A stretch of DNA of 64,000 bases from Janthinobacterium agaricidamnosum (GCF_003667705.1 NZ_CP033019.1:2790001-2854000), one strand, 5' to 3'. Positions 27,660 to 37,121 are shown, counted from the stretch's first letter. Numbers and translations are program-made. The notes: generated by a model from the letters alone, not told the origin.

Positions 27660-29612
27660 TCAACGTTTCATCATGGCGTCAGCCGCATTGGCACTTGATT
27701 TCCGTTGTGACTGGATATTGTAGACAACGCTGGCCACAATAATCATCAGGGTCAGCACTTGCGCCAGGATGGTTTGCATCGACGGATAGACGCCCAGGAC
27801 GTCAATCCGAGGCATGGTGATTGGCGTTATTTCCAGATAGCCAATCTTTTGCAATGCGGCGACGCCTTTACCCATGAGTACAACTGCCAGCACTGCAACC
27901 AGAGCCGAGCTGAACGCGAAAAACTGGCTGATCGGCAAACGCGCCGACGAGCGCAATAAAATCACACCGATGGCAGCGAGGATTGCCGTGCCGGTCGCAA
28001 GGCCGGCGAGTAAGTACCCACCGTTCTCTGGTGTCCAAAGCGCCGCGTAAAACAGGACGGTTTCAAAGACCTCACGATAGACCGTGACGAACGCCAATAG
28101 GAACAGCATCATGGCCGATTTTTTGTTCAGCGCCGACGACAGCTTTTGTTTGACGTAGGACTGCCAGCGCCCCGCCAGACTCTTTTGATGCATCCAGATG
28201 CCAACGCCGAGTAGAACGATAGCGGCAAAGATGGCCGAAAACCCCTCTGTCATCTCGCGGCTAGCTCCGCTCAGGTCGACTAGGTACGTGGCGACCGCCC
28301 ATGTTAGTCCGCCTGCCGCCAGCGCCGCCATCCAGCCGGCATGCACATAGGGCAGAACGTCGGTGCGTTCAGCCTTCTTCAGAAAAGCTATCATCGCGAC
28401 TACAACCAACAATGCTTCAAGCCCTTCGCGCAGCAGGATCGTCAACGCGCCCACAAACGTCGACAGCGGATCATTGGATGAATCGAGCGCTAATTGCGCC
28501 TCGGTCAGCAACACCTGCAAACGCTGCTCGATGGAATGCGCCTGCGGGACATTCCCAGTAGTGACCGCATTGCGATAAGAGCCCATGGTCTTTTCGATAT
28601 TCTCAAACAAGCCCTTGTTCTTGGCCGCCAGCGCCGGCTCGACGGGTTCGAATCCGTCGAGATAGGCAGATAACGCAAGCCGCGCCGCCGCCGACTTGTC
28701 TCCGCTATCCAAGGCGGCAATGCTTTCCCTTAACTTGTTCTTGGCAATCGGAAGACTGTCCGCGCCCGATGCATTGAGGGCGTCCGGCGTGCTTCTCAAA
28801 TAGGCGACCAACGGCCGCGCCGCATCTCCTACAGCGGTTTTGGCAAGCGCCGCCTCGGCGGTCAGGCTCAATTTGGCAAGCGTGGGCACGGCCGCGTGCA
28901 GATCCGCACGTGACGACCATAGCTTTGCGCCTGCCTGACGCTCACTCCCAGAGTACGACAGCGTAGACGCAAAATAGGCGACAGCCCAACGCTCATCCTC
29001 TGATAGTTGTGCAAAGCTTGGCATTGATGTACCCGCGACGCCCTGTGTGATGATTTGCTGCAGGGCGAACACGCTACGCTCTTGAGCGCGACTGTGGTCC
29101 GACAGCGCAATGGGTGGTGGATTCAAGGTGGCGGCCAGTGGGCCATCAGCATGGCCCGATACTCCGTGACAGGAAGCGCACTGGCTTTGGTAGAGCGCTG
29201 CACCACGCTGCAGATCCGGCAATTTGGTGGGAGCAACCGGAACAGGATAGATCGCGAGCAAAGCGGCAGCTAACGCGTGCGCTTGGTCGCCGACCGCCGC
29301 CGCCGGCGCTTTTTCAGCAACGGACGCACGCAGCGTGGCCGCGTCCTTTATCAATCCTGGTAGGGCCTGGCTGGTCGGCATTTCTGTCAGTTGCCGTTCC
29401 GCGGTGTAAGCAAACTCCTGCATCTCAGTGTATTCCACTTGGTTGACCACCGCGCCGTCCTTGACGGATTTATGATAGTCAACAGCGATATAGTCGAGCA
29501 ACTGCCAGACCTGCTTCGTTTTGTTCTGTGTGGATAGGTCATCTGCATGAACCGGCAGCAGCGATGACGCGAGACAGATCAGGGCAATCGAAAAAAAGCG
29601 GAGAGTGAACAT
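27660..29612 (-). CDS. Cytochrome c / FTR1-family iron permease fusion
   Basis: The 650-aa protein has a signal peptide (to about residue 23). A periplasmic part carries a class I cytochrome c motif, CASCH at 145-149, with the likely axial Met197 in GTSMPSF. A membrane part with about seven helices carries the FTR1/EfeU iron motifs REGLE (395-399) and REVFE (513-517). FTR1 proteins import iron after oxidation of Fe(II). A fused cytochrome could pass electrons from that oxidation. The gene is divergent from the system 3 operon, with only 95 bases between starts, so shared control is possible. Related fusions are also annotated as lead-uptake (PbrT-like) proteins, a real alternative here. Confidence 0.88.
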   Translation of the reverse strand: MFTLRFFSIALICLASSLLPVHADDLSTQNKTKQVWQLLDYIAVDYHKSVKDGAVVNQVEYTEMQEFAYTAERQLTEMPTSQALPGLIKDAATLRASVAEKAPAAAVGDQAHALAAALLAIYPVPVAPTKLPDLQRGAALYQSQCASCHGVSGHADGPLAATLNPPPIALSDHSRAQERSVFALQQIITQGVAGTSMPSFAQLSEDERWAVAYFASTLSYSGSERQAGAKLWSSRADLHAAVPTLAKLSLTAEAALAKTAVGDAARPLVAYLRSTPDALNASGADSLPIAKNKLRESIAALDSGDKSAAARLALSAYLDGFEPVEPALAAKNKGLFENIEKTMGSYRNAVTTGNVPQAHSIEQRLQVLLTEAQLALDSSNDPLSTFVGALTILLREGLEALLVVVAMIAFLKKAERTDVLPYVHAGWMAALAAGGLTWAVATYLVDLSGASREMTEGFSAIFAAIVLLGVGIWMHQKSLAGRWQSYVKQKLSSALNKKSAMMLFLLAFVTVYREVFETVLFYAALWTPENGGYLLAGLATGTAILAAIGVILLRSSARLPISQFFAFSSALVAVLAVVLMGKGVAALQKIGYLEITPITMPRIDVLGVYPSMQTILAQVLTLMIIVASVVYNIQSQRKSSANAADAMMKR

Positions 29613-29707
29613 ACAGTTTTTTCTTCAAAAATCGAAAGGTTAATGCGAATAATTCCCATTGTAATCTTCTTTTGCTAGTCGTAGGCTTATGTGTATAATG
29701 TTAAGGG

Positions 29708-30064
29708 ATGAAACGTGCGCTCCTTATCCTGCTAATGACTTTATTGCCGCTCCACATGGCGTGGGCAGCGGTAGCAGGCATACGCGAATTGGCGGACACG
29801 AGTCTTTCGCAGGCTGCGTCTGAAAACGCAGGACAACGCTCCACCGTTGATAAGCCCACTCAGAAAACTGCCAACAAATATCAACGTAGTTGCTGCCCAG
29901 GTTGCCACCTGTTTTGTAATTTTGCCGCCGCTACACCAGCGTATTCCTTCAATTCATTAATTCCGGTAGAACAAGACTTTGTGTCCGTTTTATCCGATGC
30001 CACGGCATACCAATCGCACATTCCCGATGGGCCAATACGGCCTAAATGGCCTGCCGCCAGCTGA
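29708..30064 (+). CDS. CzcI-like small exported protein (system 3)
   Basis: The 118-aa protein has a signal peptide (MKRALLILLMTLLPLHMAWA). Its mature part has a Cys/His motif, CCPGCHLFCNF (about residues 61-71), and a proline/arginine tail (IPDGPIRPKWPAAS) similar to the CzcI tail. Position at the head of a CBA operon matches CzcI. The CC-x-x-C-H-x-x-C pattern suggests binding of a soft or borderline metal. Confidence 0.72.
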   Translation: MKRALLILLMTLLPLHMAWAAVAGIRELADTSLSQAASENAGQRSTVDKPTQKTANKYQRSCCPGCHLFCNFAAATPAYSFNSLIPVEQDFVSVLSDATAYQSHIPDGPIRPKWPAAS

Positions 30065-30154
30065 GCTGGCGGGGGCGTTCTGTTCTAAGCGCACACTTTA
30101 GTTGGCGCTATTGCGACCTCTCGCCGAATATTCCTCGTTTTGTTGGAGAATTCG

Positions 30155-31474
30155 ATGCAAGTCGTTATGCTGCCGCTCTTTGCGGCACTACTAGTCATTC
30201 CCGTTGCTGCCCATCCCAGTGAACGGGTGATACAAATCTCAGTTGATCAAACCGCCGTTACTGCCATGACGTCCGGAACCTCGCTCTCGCTCGAACAGGC
30301 GTTTCTGCGTGCTGAACAACAGAACCCAGATCTGCGCCGTGCGCTAGCACAGCGGGCGGCGGTCGAAGGCGAAGCGGCAGATGCGCGCGGCCTGCTACGT
30401 AACAATCCGGAATTGTCATTGGAACGCACTCGGCGCACTGTGCCCCAAGCTGGCTTGACATCCGACATTCAACGCGAGTGGATGGTGGGCATCGCCCAAA
30501 CCGTCGAAATCGCGGGCCAACAAGGTTATCGGCGCCAAGCGGCCCGACAGGAACTTGATGTGCTCGATGCATCGATTGAGGAGGCGCGGCTCCGGTTGCG
30601 CGGTGAAGTAGAACGCCGGTTCGTCCAAGTGCTGTCGCTGCAGGAACGTGCGGCAACGGAACAGAGCTCGCTGAAGACCATTGAAGATACCGCATTGGCA
30701 ATCAAGAAACGGGTGACGGCCGGCGAGGATAGCCGTCTCGATGGCAACTTGGCCCAAGTCGAAGCGGTTCGTGCCAGAAATCAAATCGGCTCATTGCAAG
30801 AACAGGTGATACAAGCCCGTGCAGAATTGGGCACGATCCTCCAGTTGCCACCCGGCCAGCTTCCCGAAGCGATAGGTTTGCTGGATGTTCCGACGCCCGA
30901 CTACACACTGGAAAAATTGCTAGAGCAAAGCGCAAACCGTCCTCAGCTGCGAGTACTCGATCACCGCGAACAGGCGGCGACACATCGCCTCTCTCTTGAG
31001 CACGCGGCGCGTTACCCGGACGTGACAATGGGAATTTCGACCGCCCGTGAAGGCGCTAGTGATGCCCGCGAACGGATTACCCGATTGACACTGTCACTGC
31101 CGTTGCCACTATTTCGAAATAACGCCAGCGGAATCGGGCGTGCAAGTACTGATCTGACGCAGGCACAGATCGAGCGGCAAAGCGCTATTCGCGACACAGG
31201 AGCGGACATCAACGCGATGTGGCAAAAACTACAGAGCCAAATTGTACGGATGAACGCTTTGCGTCTGTCCGCGCTTCCCGCTCTTGAAGAAAACCAGCGC
31301 CTGTCGCTCAAGAGTCTCCAGGCAGGCGAGATCGGATTGATGCAACTCCTTCTCGTAAACCGCCAAGTACTCGATGGACGGCGCGACCTGATCGATGCCG
31401 AAACCGAACTGCGGATGACACGCATTGCTCTGCAGCAGGCAGCCGGATGGCTCGATACCGGGGCACCAAGATGA
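30155..31474 (+). CDS. CzcC-family outer-membrane channel (system 3)
   Basis: I start at ATG 30155, seven bases after GGAG, giving 439 aa with a signal peptide (MQVVMLPLFAALLVIPVAAH). The two OEP repeats are present (TSLSLEQAFLRAEQQNPDLR early, LSLPLPLFRNNASG later). It is the first pump gene of system 3, 90 bases after the czcI-like gene, and shares ATGA with the adaptor start. Confidence 0.9.
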   Translation: MQVVMLPLFAALLVIPVAAHPSERVIQISVDQTAVTAMTSGTSLSLEQAFLRAEQQNPDLRRALAQRAAVEGEAADARGLLRNNPELSLERTRRTVPQAGLTSDIQREWMVGIAQTVEIAGQQGYRRQAARQELDVLDASIEEARLRLRGEVERRFVQVLSLQERAATEQSSLKTIEDTALAIKKRVTAGEDSRLDGNLAQVEAVRARNQIGSLQEQVIQARAELGTILQLPPGQLPEAIGLLDVPTPDYTLEKLLEQSANRPQLRVLDHREQAATHRLSLEHAARYPDVTMGISTAREGASDARERITRLTLSLPLPLFRNNASGIGRASTDLTQAQIERQSAIRDTGADINAMWQKLQSQIVRMNALRLSALPALEENQRLSLKSLQAGEIGLMQLLLVNRQVLDGRRDLIDAETELRMTRIALQQAAGWLDTGAPR

Positions 31475-32736
31475 GCCCAGAGATTCACTCCAACTCCAAA
31501 CATTCTGACGGAAAAATATCCATGACCTCACTCCAATGGCGTTGCGCCTGCGCGCTCCTCTTGGTAGCGGCCCTCGCCGGTTGCGGCAAAGGGCAATCCT
31601 CGACACCGACCGCCGCTAAACAAGAACAGCCTGCTGGACAGCGAGCCGACTCGGCGAGCGAGAAAGGGAAATCGGCAGAAAGCGCCGAACATGAAAAGGG
31701 AAAGCTACAGCTTTCCGCTGAAGAGATTCAAGCTGCGGACATCTCCATCGCCCCATTACAAGAAAAAGAGGTCAGTGAGCAAATCGAAGTGACAGCATCG
31801 ATCGGTGCCAATCAAGACCGGTTTGCCCACGTCGCGCCGAGAGTCGCAGGTCGGCTAGTCAAAGTAATAGGCAATCTGGGAGACAATGTGCGGTCGGGTC
31901 AAACGCTAGCGTTGATCGACAGCATTGAAGTGGGAGAAGCTCAGTCTGCATTCATACAGGCGGTCAGCGAACATGCTTTGGCAAAGGCCGGTGCGGAACG
32001 TGCTGACAAGCTGTTTGCCGATCAAATCATCCCACAAAAGGATTATTTGCGTGCCAAGGGAGATTTTGAGAAATCCAAGGCCGTGTTGCGCGCAGCGGAA
32101 GATAGGCGTCAGACCTTGGGAGTCGCCGGGCACCAGGCGTCCACAAGCGGCACCTCTGTATTTGCTGTCTCCGCGCCGTTTGCCGGCACGGTGGTGGAAA
32201 AAAAAGCGGTGCTCGGTGAGCTTGCGCAGCCGGATAAGGTCCTCTATGCCATAGCGGACCTCTCCAGTGTTTGGATTGATGTCAACCTGTACGAGAAGGA
32301 TATTGCGAGAGTCAAGACCGGCGCAGCGGCACTCATTACCTTGACCGCTTACCCCGGTGAGAGCTTTACAGGAAAGGTCTCTTATATCAGCAGCCTAATG
32401 GACAAGGAGACGCGCACAATCAAAGCCAGAGTAGAGGTTCCTAATCCAGACGGGAAGCTGAAATTGGACATGTTCGCTACAGCGGCGATCATGGCGGGAG
32501 GTGGGAGCAAGAAGCTGCTGCTTCCCGAACAGGCCGTCGTACTAATTCAAGGACAACCTACTGCATTTGTGCGCGAGGACGATGGCTTCGAGGCGCGCGC
32601 GGTCGACCTGGGCGAAAAGCTGCGTGGAAACGTGGTGTTGAAGTCGGGTATCAAGCCAGGCGAAAAAGTGGTGACTTCTGGTGCCTATGCATTGAAGGCC
32701 AAGATGCTCAAGTCGCAAATCGGCGACGCTGATTAA
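31471..32736 (+). CDS. CzcB-family adaptor lipoprotein (system 3)
   Basis: The gene overlaps the czcC stop as ATGA if ATG 31471 is used (421 aa). ATG 31522 gives a cleaner lipoprotein signal (MTSLQWRCACALLLVAALAG then Cys) and may be the real start. The lipobox LAGC anchors the adaptor to the membrane. Then come a low-complexity Lys/Glu/Ser linker, the lipoyl/barrel segment VAPRVAGRLVKVIGNLGDNV, the hairpin and the beta-barrel. It would connect the system 3 pump with its channel. Confidence 0.9.
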   Translation: MSPEIHSNSKHSDGKISMTSLQWRCACALLLVAALAGCGKGQSSTPTAAKQEQPAGQRADSASEKGKSAESAEHEKGKLQLSAEEIQAADISIAPLQEKEVSEQIEVTASIGANQDRFAHVAPRVAGRLVKVIGNLGDNVRSGQTLALIDSIEVGEAQSAFIQAVSEHALAKAGAERADKLFADQIIPQKDYLRAKGDFEKSKAVLRAAEDRRQTLGVAGHQASTSGTSVFAVSAPFAGTVVEKKAVLGELAQPDKVLYAIADLSSVWIDVNLYEKDIARVKTGAAALITLTAYPGESFTGKVSYISSLMDKETRTIKARVEVPNPDGKLKLDMFATAAIMAGGGSKKLLLPEQAVVLIQGQPTAFVREDDGFEARAVDLGEKLRGNVVLKSGIKPGEKVVTSGAYALKAKMLKSQIGDAD

Positions 32737-32745
32737 GGGGCCACT

Positions 32746-35700
32746 ATGCTAAATACCATTGTTGATGTATCGCTGCGCTACAAGGTGCTGGTCATTGTTG
32801 CGTTCGTGATTGTTATTATTTTTGGGATAAAGACCTGGCGCGATCTGCCGGTTGATGCTTTCCCCGACGTCACCCCGGTTCAGGTCAATATCTACACGGA
32901 ATCGCCAGGACTGGCTGCCGAAGATGTCGAGAAACTGCTGACCACGCCGATCGAAACGAGCATGGCTGGTCTCGCCGGTGTGGAGGCGATTCGGTCAGTC
33001 TCGCTGTTTGGGTTGTCCTATGTGAGTGTCAATTTCAAGGATGACGTCGATACCTATTTCGCGCGGCGACTGGTCAGCGAAAAATTGCTGGAAGCGAAAC
33101 AGCGGATACCGGAAGGGTATGGGGAGCCGACACTCGGTGCCAATAGCTCAGGACTGGGACAGGTCTTCTGGTATACCGTCGAATCGGCTGATCAAAGCAT
33201 GTCGACAATGGACTTGCGAACGCTGCAAGACTGGAATGTGCGGCTCAAACTGCGCACGGCGGCTGGCGTAGATGACGTGACATCCTGGGGCGGTGATGAA
33301 AAGCAGTATCAGGTGCTGATCAATCCGAATCAGTTAATCAAATATGGCATCAGCCTCAAAGCCGTCATGGAAACGTTAACGGCCAATAACCGCCAGGTCG
33401 GCGGGCAGTATTTGAACATCGGACAAGAGCAATATCTGGTGCGCGGCCTGGGTCTGGTCGCTAGTGTGAAAGACATTGGCAGTGTGGTACTGGCGACCCG
33501 CAACGGTACGCCGGTCTATGTGCGAGATATCGCCGAGGTCAAGGAAGGTCCCTCCCTGCGCTCAGGTGCCGTAACAAAGGATGGCAAAGAAGTCGTGCTT
33601 GGCACGGCGCTGCAGCGCATCGGGGAAAATGCCAAGGTTGTCGTTGAAGGGGTGAAGGAGAAACTCAAGGTCGTTCAACAAGGGCTGCCCAAAGGCGTGT
33701 CGATTAAGCCCATTTATGACCGTACCGAATTGGTTGACAAGGCAGTCGCCACGGCGGAACGCGCTTTGATTGAAGGGTCGATTCTGGTTGCACTCATTCT
33801 GTTCCTGTTTCTGGGTGAAATCCGGTCCGCCCTAGTCGTTATCGTCACCTTGCCGTTGGCAATGCTCATCAGCTTCATCCTGATGAAGCAATGGGGTCTC
33901 TCAGCGAACTTGATGTCGCTTGCCGGCTTGGCGGTGGGGATCGGCATGATGGTCGACGGCGCGGTCGTGCTGGTCGAGAATGGATTTCGTTTGCTGTCCC
34001 ATCAAGGCGGCAAGTCCGTCAACAAGACCCACATCATCCTTGAGGCGGCGCGCGAAGTGATGAACCCCGTTGCGTTTGCCATCCTGATCATTATTGTCGT
34101 CTTCCTGCCCTTGTTCTCCCTGACCGGATTGGAGGGCAAGATGTTCAAGCCGATGGCATTGGCCATCACCTTTGCCATGATCGGTTCACTGGTACTGACA
34201 CTGACGCTGGTGCCCGTATTGTCGGCGCTGATTCTGAAACCTAAGCAAGAGAAGGATACCTTTGTTGTTCGGCATGCAAAGCGACTCTATCTGCCATTGC
34301 TGGATTGGGCACTGGAACGAAAAAAGCTCGTCGTCAGCGTAGCGGTCGTGGCGCTGCTCGCGTCCTTTGCATTGGTTCCTTTTCTGGGCAAGGAGTTCAT
34401 GCCTTCTTTGCAGGAAGGCACGATCATGTTCCGAGTAAGCAGCATCCCATCAACCTCGCTCGACGAATCGATCCGCATCTCCCAACAACTGGAAAAGACG
34501 CTGAAAACGTTCCCCCAAACTGACTCGGCCATTGCGATGATTGGACGGGCCGAAAAAGGTGATACGGCAGACGTGAACTACATGGAATTGCTGGTGAATC
34601 TGAAACCGCAAGCCACCTGGCCCGAGAAGATCAACGTGCCGACGTTGGCAAAAACGATGCAGGAGAAGCTCGAAAAGGCCGCACCTTCATCGGTGATTTC
34701 GGCGACCCAACCGATCCAGATGCGCGTAGAAGAGCTGATTTCAGGCGTACGCGCCACGTTGGCATTGAAGCTGTATGGTGAGGACCTGAACACGCTGGAC
34801 CGGCTATCCGGCCAGCTCAAGGGCGTACTTGACAAAGTTCCTGGCGTAGCGGATCTGTCGCTCGAAGCAAACAAGGGTAAGCCGCAATTGGTCATTAATG
34901 TGAACCGGGACGCCGCAGCGCGCTACGGGATCAACGCCAATGACATCCTCGATGTGGTCCAGGCAGGTATCGGCGGCAAGGCCGTGTCCACGGTGATCGA
35001 GGGCACCAGACGCTTCGACATCCAGGTGTGGTTGGCGCCAGAATTTCGCAACAGCGTCCAAAGCATCAGTGTTATCCCGATTCGCACCGAGAGCGGCGCC
35101 CTGGTGCCCCTGTCGGATGTGGCGACAATCGAACTCGACGAAGGCTATTCGTTCGTCCGCCGGGAACAGCTGCAGCGCTATGCGGTCATCCAGATGGACG
35201 TCAAAGGCCGGGACGTAGATAGCTTCGTGAAGGAAGCCAGCGCAAAAATCGCTCAACAGGTCAAGCTTCCGGAGGGCTATGTGATCGAGTGGGGCGGTGC
35301 CTTCGAGAATCAGCAACGAGCGATGACCAAACTGGCCATCATCGTTCCCTTGACCATCGGCCTGATCTTTATTTTGCTCTACACAGCTTTCAATTCACTC
35401 ACCTACGCCACGCTCATCATCGCCAACGTGCCCTTCGCGACAATCGGCGGTGTGGTGGGCCTGTTCATCACGGGACAATACCTGTCCGTGCCGTCGGCGA
35501 TCGGATTCATCGCGGTCTTTGGCGTTGCCATGCTCAATGGCATAGTCCTGGTCACCTTCCTGAATGACCAGCGCGAACAAGGCATGTCGATTCGCGACGC
35601 GGTGCGGCAAGGAGCGGCATTGCGTTTGCGACCGGTCCTGATGACCGCATCGATCGCGATTTTTGGTCTGGTACCGATGCTGTTGTCGAGCGGAGTCGGG

Positions 35701-35838
35701 GCCGAGACACAGCGACCGCTGGCCACCGTTGTTGTTGGCGGTCTATTCACTTCGACGGCGTTGACCCTCTTACTACTTCCGCTGCTCTACGAGTGGGTGG
35801 AGAATCGCAAGCAACGTAAAGCTCTTTCGGCGACTTAA
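32746..35838 (+). CDS. CzcA/CusA-type RND pump with atypical TM4 motif (system 3)
   Basis: The 1030-aa HME-RND pump has, where CzcA has DFGxxxDGAxxxVEN, the sequence AVGIGMMVDGAVVLVEN (residues 396-412). The first of the three acids (D402 in CzcA) is Gly398, while D404 and E411 are kept. This suggests a different proton stoichiometry or metal from systems 1 and 2 and recalls the less studied HME5-like group. Other RND blocks are normal (FSLTGLEGKMF, GVAMLNGIVLV, LRPVLMTASIAIFGLVPM). A PII-like gene follows, a linkage known for this pump type. The substrate cannot be read from the sequence. Confidence 0.92.
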   Translation: MLNTIVDVSLRYKVLVIVAFVIVIIFGIKTWRDLPVDAFPDVTPVQVNIYTESPGLAAEDVEKLLTTPIETSMAGLAGVEAIRSVSLFGLSYVSVNFKDDVDTYFARRLVSEKLLEAKQRIPEGYGEPTLGANSSGLGQVFWYTVESADQSMSTMDLRTLQDWNVRLKLRTAAGVDDVTSWGGDEKQYQVLINPNQLIKYGISLKAVMETLTANNRQVGGQYLNIGQEQYLVRGLGLVASVKDIGSVVLATRNGTPVYVRDIAEVKEGPSLRSGAVTKDGKEVVLGTALQRIGENAKVVVEGVKEKLKVVQQGLPKGVSIKPIYDRTELVDKAVATAERALIEGSILVALILFLFLGEIRSALVVIVTLPLAMLISFILMKQWGLSANLMSLAGLAVGIGMMVDGAVVLVENGFRLLSHQGGKSVNKTHIILEAAREVMNPVAFAILIIIVVFLPLFSLTGLEGKMFKPMALAITFAMIGSLVLTLTLVPVLSALILKPKQEKDTFVVRHAKRLYLPLLDWALERKKLVVSVAVVALLASFALVPFLGKEFMPSLQEGTIMFRVSSIPSTSLDESIRISQQLEKTLKTFPQTDSAIAMIGRAEKGDTADVNYMELLVNLKPQATWPEKINVPTLAKTMQEKLEKAAPSSVISATQPIQMRVEELISGVRATLALKLYGEDLNTLDRLSGQLKGVLDKVPGVADLSLEANKGKPQLVINVNRDAAARYGINANDILDVVQAGIGGKAVSTVIEGTRRFDIQVWLAPEFRNSVQSISVIPIRTESGALVPLSDVATIELDEGYSFVRREQLQRYAVIQMDVKGRDVDSFVKEASAKIAQQVKLPEGYVIEWGGAFENQQRAMTKLAIIVPLTIGLIFILLYTAFNSLTYATLIIANVPFATIGGVVGLFITGQYLSVPSAIGFIAVFGVAMLNGIVLVTFLNDQREQGMSIRDAVRQGAALRLRPVLMTASIAIFGLVPMLLSSGVGAETQRPLATVVVGGLFTSTALTLLLLPLLYEWVENRKQRKALSAT

Positions 35839-35848
35839 TCGACCATTT

Positions 35849-35866
35849 GCCGCCCCAACGGGCGGC
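35849..35866. other. Hairpin between pump and PII-like gene
   Basis: GCCGCCC and GGGCGGC form a perfect 7-bp stem with a CAAC loop, 10 bases after the pump stop and 20 bases before the next start. It could reduce read-through and so lower expression of the two downstream genes, or stabilise the pump mRNA. No T-run follows. Confidence 0.45.
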
Positions 35867-35886
35867 ATCCCTTAGCGGAGCATGAC

Positions 35887-36216
35887 ATGAAACAGATTAA
35901 CGCTTTTGTACATCCTCATCACATCACCGCAGTGACCGAGGCATTGCGTGACTCCGGAATGTGCGATATCACTTCGGGTATCGGTTGCTATCACCTGACA
36001 GTCTCAACTGTGCAAAGACTGTACACCAGTGCGGACCCGCACCAGCAACACTATTCCGTCGAGCTTGCCGAGCCGGTAGTGGCGGAAATAAAGTTGGAAC
36101 TCATTTGTGACGACGGCTTGGCTGAGTCGCTGCAGCAGCTCATTATTCAGGCTGCGCAGCCCAGCACAGGATGGGTCTTCATCAACGACATTCAAAGCGC
36201 CACTAAAGTTGGCTAG
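35887..36216 (+). CDS. PII-like signalling protein linked to RND pump
   Basis: The 109-aa protein has the PII/GlnB ferredoxin-like fold pattern: MKQINAFVHPHHITAVTEAL at the start, a divergent T-loop region (SADPHQQHYSVEL) and a C-terminal beta strand (GWVFINDIQSATKVG). The uridylylation Tyr context and ATP-binding GxG of true GlnB are not evident. PII-like groups encoded beside HME-RND pumps are known and are thought to modulate transport or sense metal or nucleotide. Several His residues in the loops (HPHH, HQQH) could be ligands. It is in the system 3 unit. Confidence 0.75.
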   Translation: MKQINAFVHPHHITAVTEALRDSGMCDITSGIGCYHLTVSTVQRLYTSADPHQQHYSVELAEPVVAEIKLELICDDGLAESLQQLIIQAAQPSTGWVFINDIQSATKVG

Positions 36217-36253
36217 TGACGAGGTGACCTCACTTTCATGGAAATAGACTGCG

Positions 36254-36664
36254 ATGAAAACTCACATATTTGCATTGGTAGCATCGGCATTGACGGCTGC
36301 AGTTCTAACTCTAACAGGATGTGCGACAGATCCGGGATTGGGTCCCAACAGCCGAGCCGGCTATGTTAGCGAAATCTACACCGTTGAGAATTTACGCGTA
36401 TCCCCGCCGCGCTGTCTTACGTCATTGACATCAGCGCAGATCGCTGCCGGAACTTATATAGGAATCAAGGTTCCCCACGGCCGCCACGGCGAATATCTCA
36501 GCGCGCATGTGCCTTCATCGATCAAGCCTGAGCTTTACGACAAGGTCGAAATATCCCCACAATACTGCAAGGACGGGAACGTGCCGGAAGTAATACAGAT
36601 CCTGTCGGGTAGTGTTTCGCCTGACAGTTCCCCCGAAACGCCTCTCACTCGGGACAAAAAGTAG
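36254..36664 (+). CDS. Predicted lipoprotein, unrecognised
   Basis: The 136-aa protein begins MKTHIFALVASALTAAVLTL with lipobox LTGC, so it is a lipoprotein. The mature part has an even number of Cys (CLTSL and QYCKDG) and no domain I know. It ends in a polar tail (PDSSPETPLTRDKK). It lies 37 bases after the PII-like gene and may close the system 3 unit. Confidence 0.6.
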   Translation: MKTHIFALVASALTAAVLTLTGCATDPGLGPNSRAGYVSEIYTVENLRVSPPRCLTSLTSAQIAAGTYIGIKVPHGRHGEYLSAHVPSSIKPELYDKVEISPQYCKDGNVPEVIQILSGSVSPDSSPETPLTRDKK

Positions 36665-36796
36665 CCCAAGCCACCAAGCTGGTCACCTTCGATAGCATGC
36701 GCCGAGTGGCGTACACTGGCCTAGCCTAGAGAGTAACGCTTTTCCGGTATTCTCTCTGAAACAGTCATCAGCGCTAACCCTGCAAAATAACGCTAG

Positions 36797-36951
36797 TGTC
36801 CCGAGTTAAAAATTCGTTGAATAAATATGCCGAGAATCGCTCCGATACTGCGTCACAAATGCGCGCCAGGCCCCGGCCTAGCTGTGCTTTGTTCCTTGTC
36901 TCCATGCGATTTCAACACATTTAATCATCAACGAATTTCCAACTCAGTACA
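36797..36951. mobile_element. 155-bp MITE-like element with CTAG target duplication
   Basis: The left end TGTCCCGAGTTAAAAATTCG and the reverse complement of the right end, TGTACTGAGTTGGAAATTCG, match at 16 of 20 positions and both continue TTGA. CTAG flanks both sides (36793-36796 and 36952-36955). A 4-bp CTAG duplication is typical of IS5-group insertions. No coding capacity remains, so this is a non-autonomous derivative. The gap from 36665 to 36980 otherwise holds nothing recognisable. Confidence 0.75.
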
Positions 36952-36980
36952 CTAGGGAAACATGAATAAAGGAGTTCTTT

Positions 36981-37121
36981 GAAGACAAAAACGAATCAAC
37001 AAGTTGCGGTTGTGCGGTGACATCATCGACGTCAATGATGACCTCCTCGCTTGCAGACCAAAGTCGCGCGACATATCACATCGAAAATATGGATTGCCCG
37101 ACCGAGGAAGGACTGATCGAC
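36981..37121 (+). pseudogene. Remnant of a second Cd/Pb ATPase N-terminus
   Basis: The plus-strand frame reads EDKNESTSCGCAV, then RATYHIENMDCPTEEGLI, close to the start of the PbrA/CadA gene at 40936 (CASKGCGC, then AVYRIENMDCPTEEALI). A ribosome binding site (AAGGAG) precedes it, but no ATG is in frame. After about 47 codons it runs straight into Tn3 transposase sequence in the opposite orientation. This is a truncated second metal ATPase gene. Confidence 0.7.
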
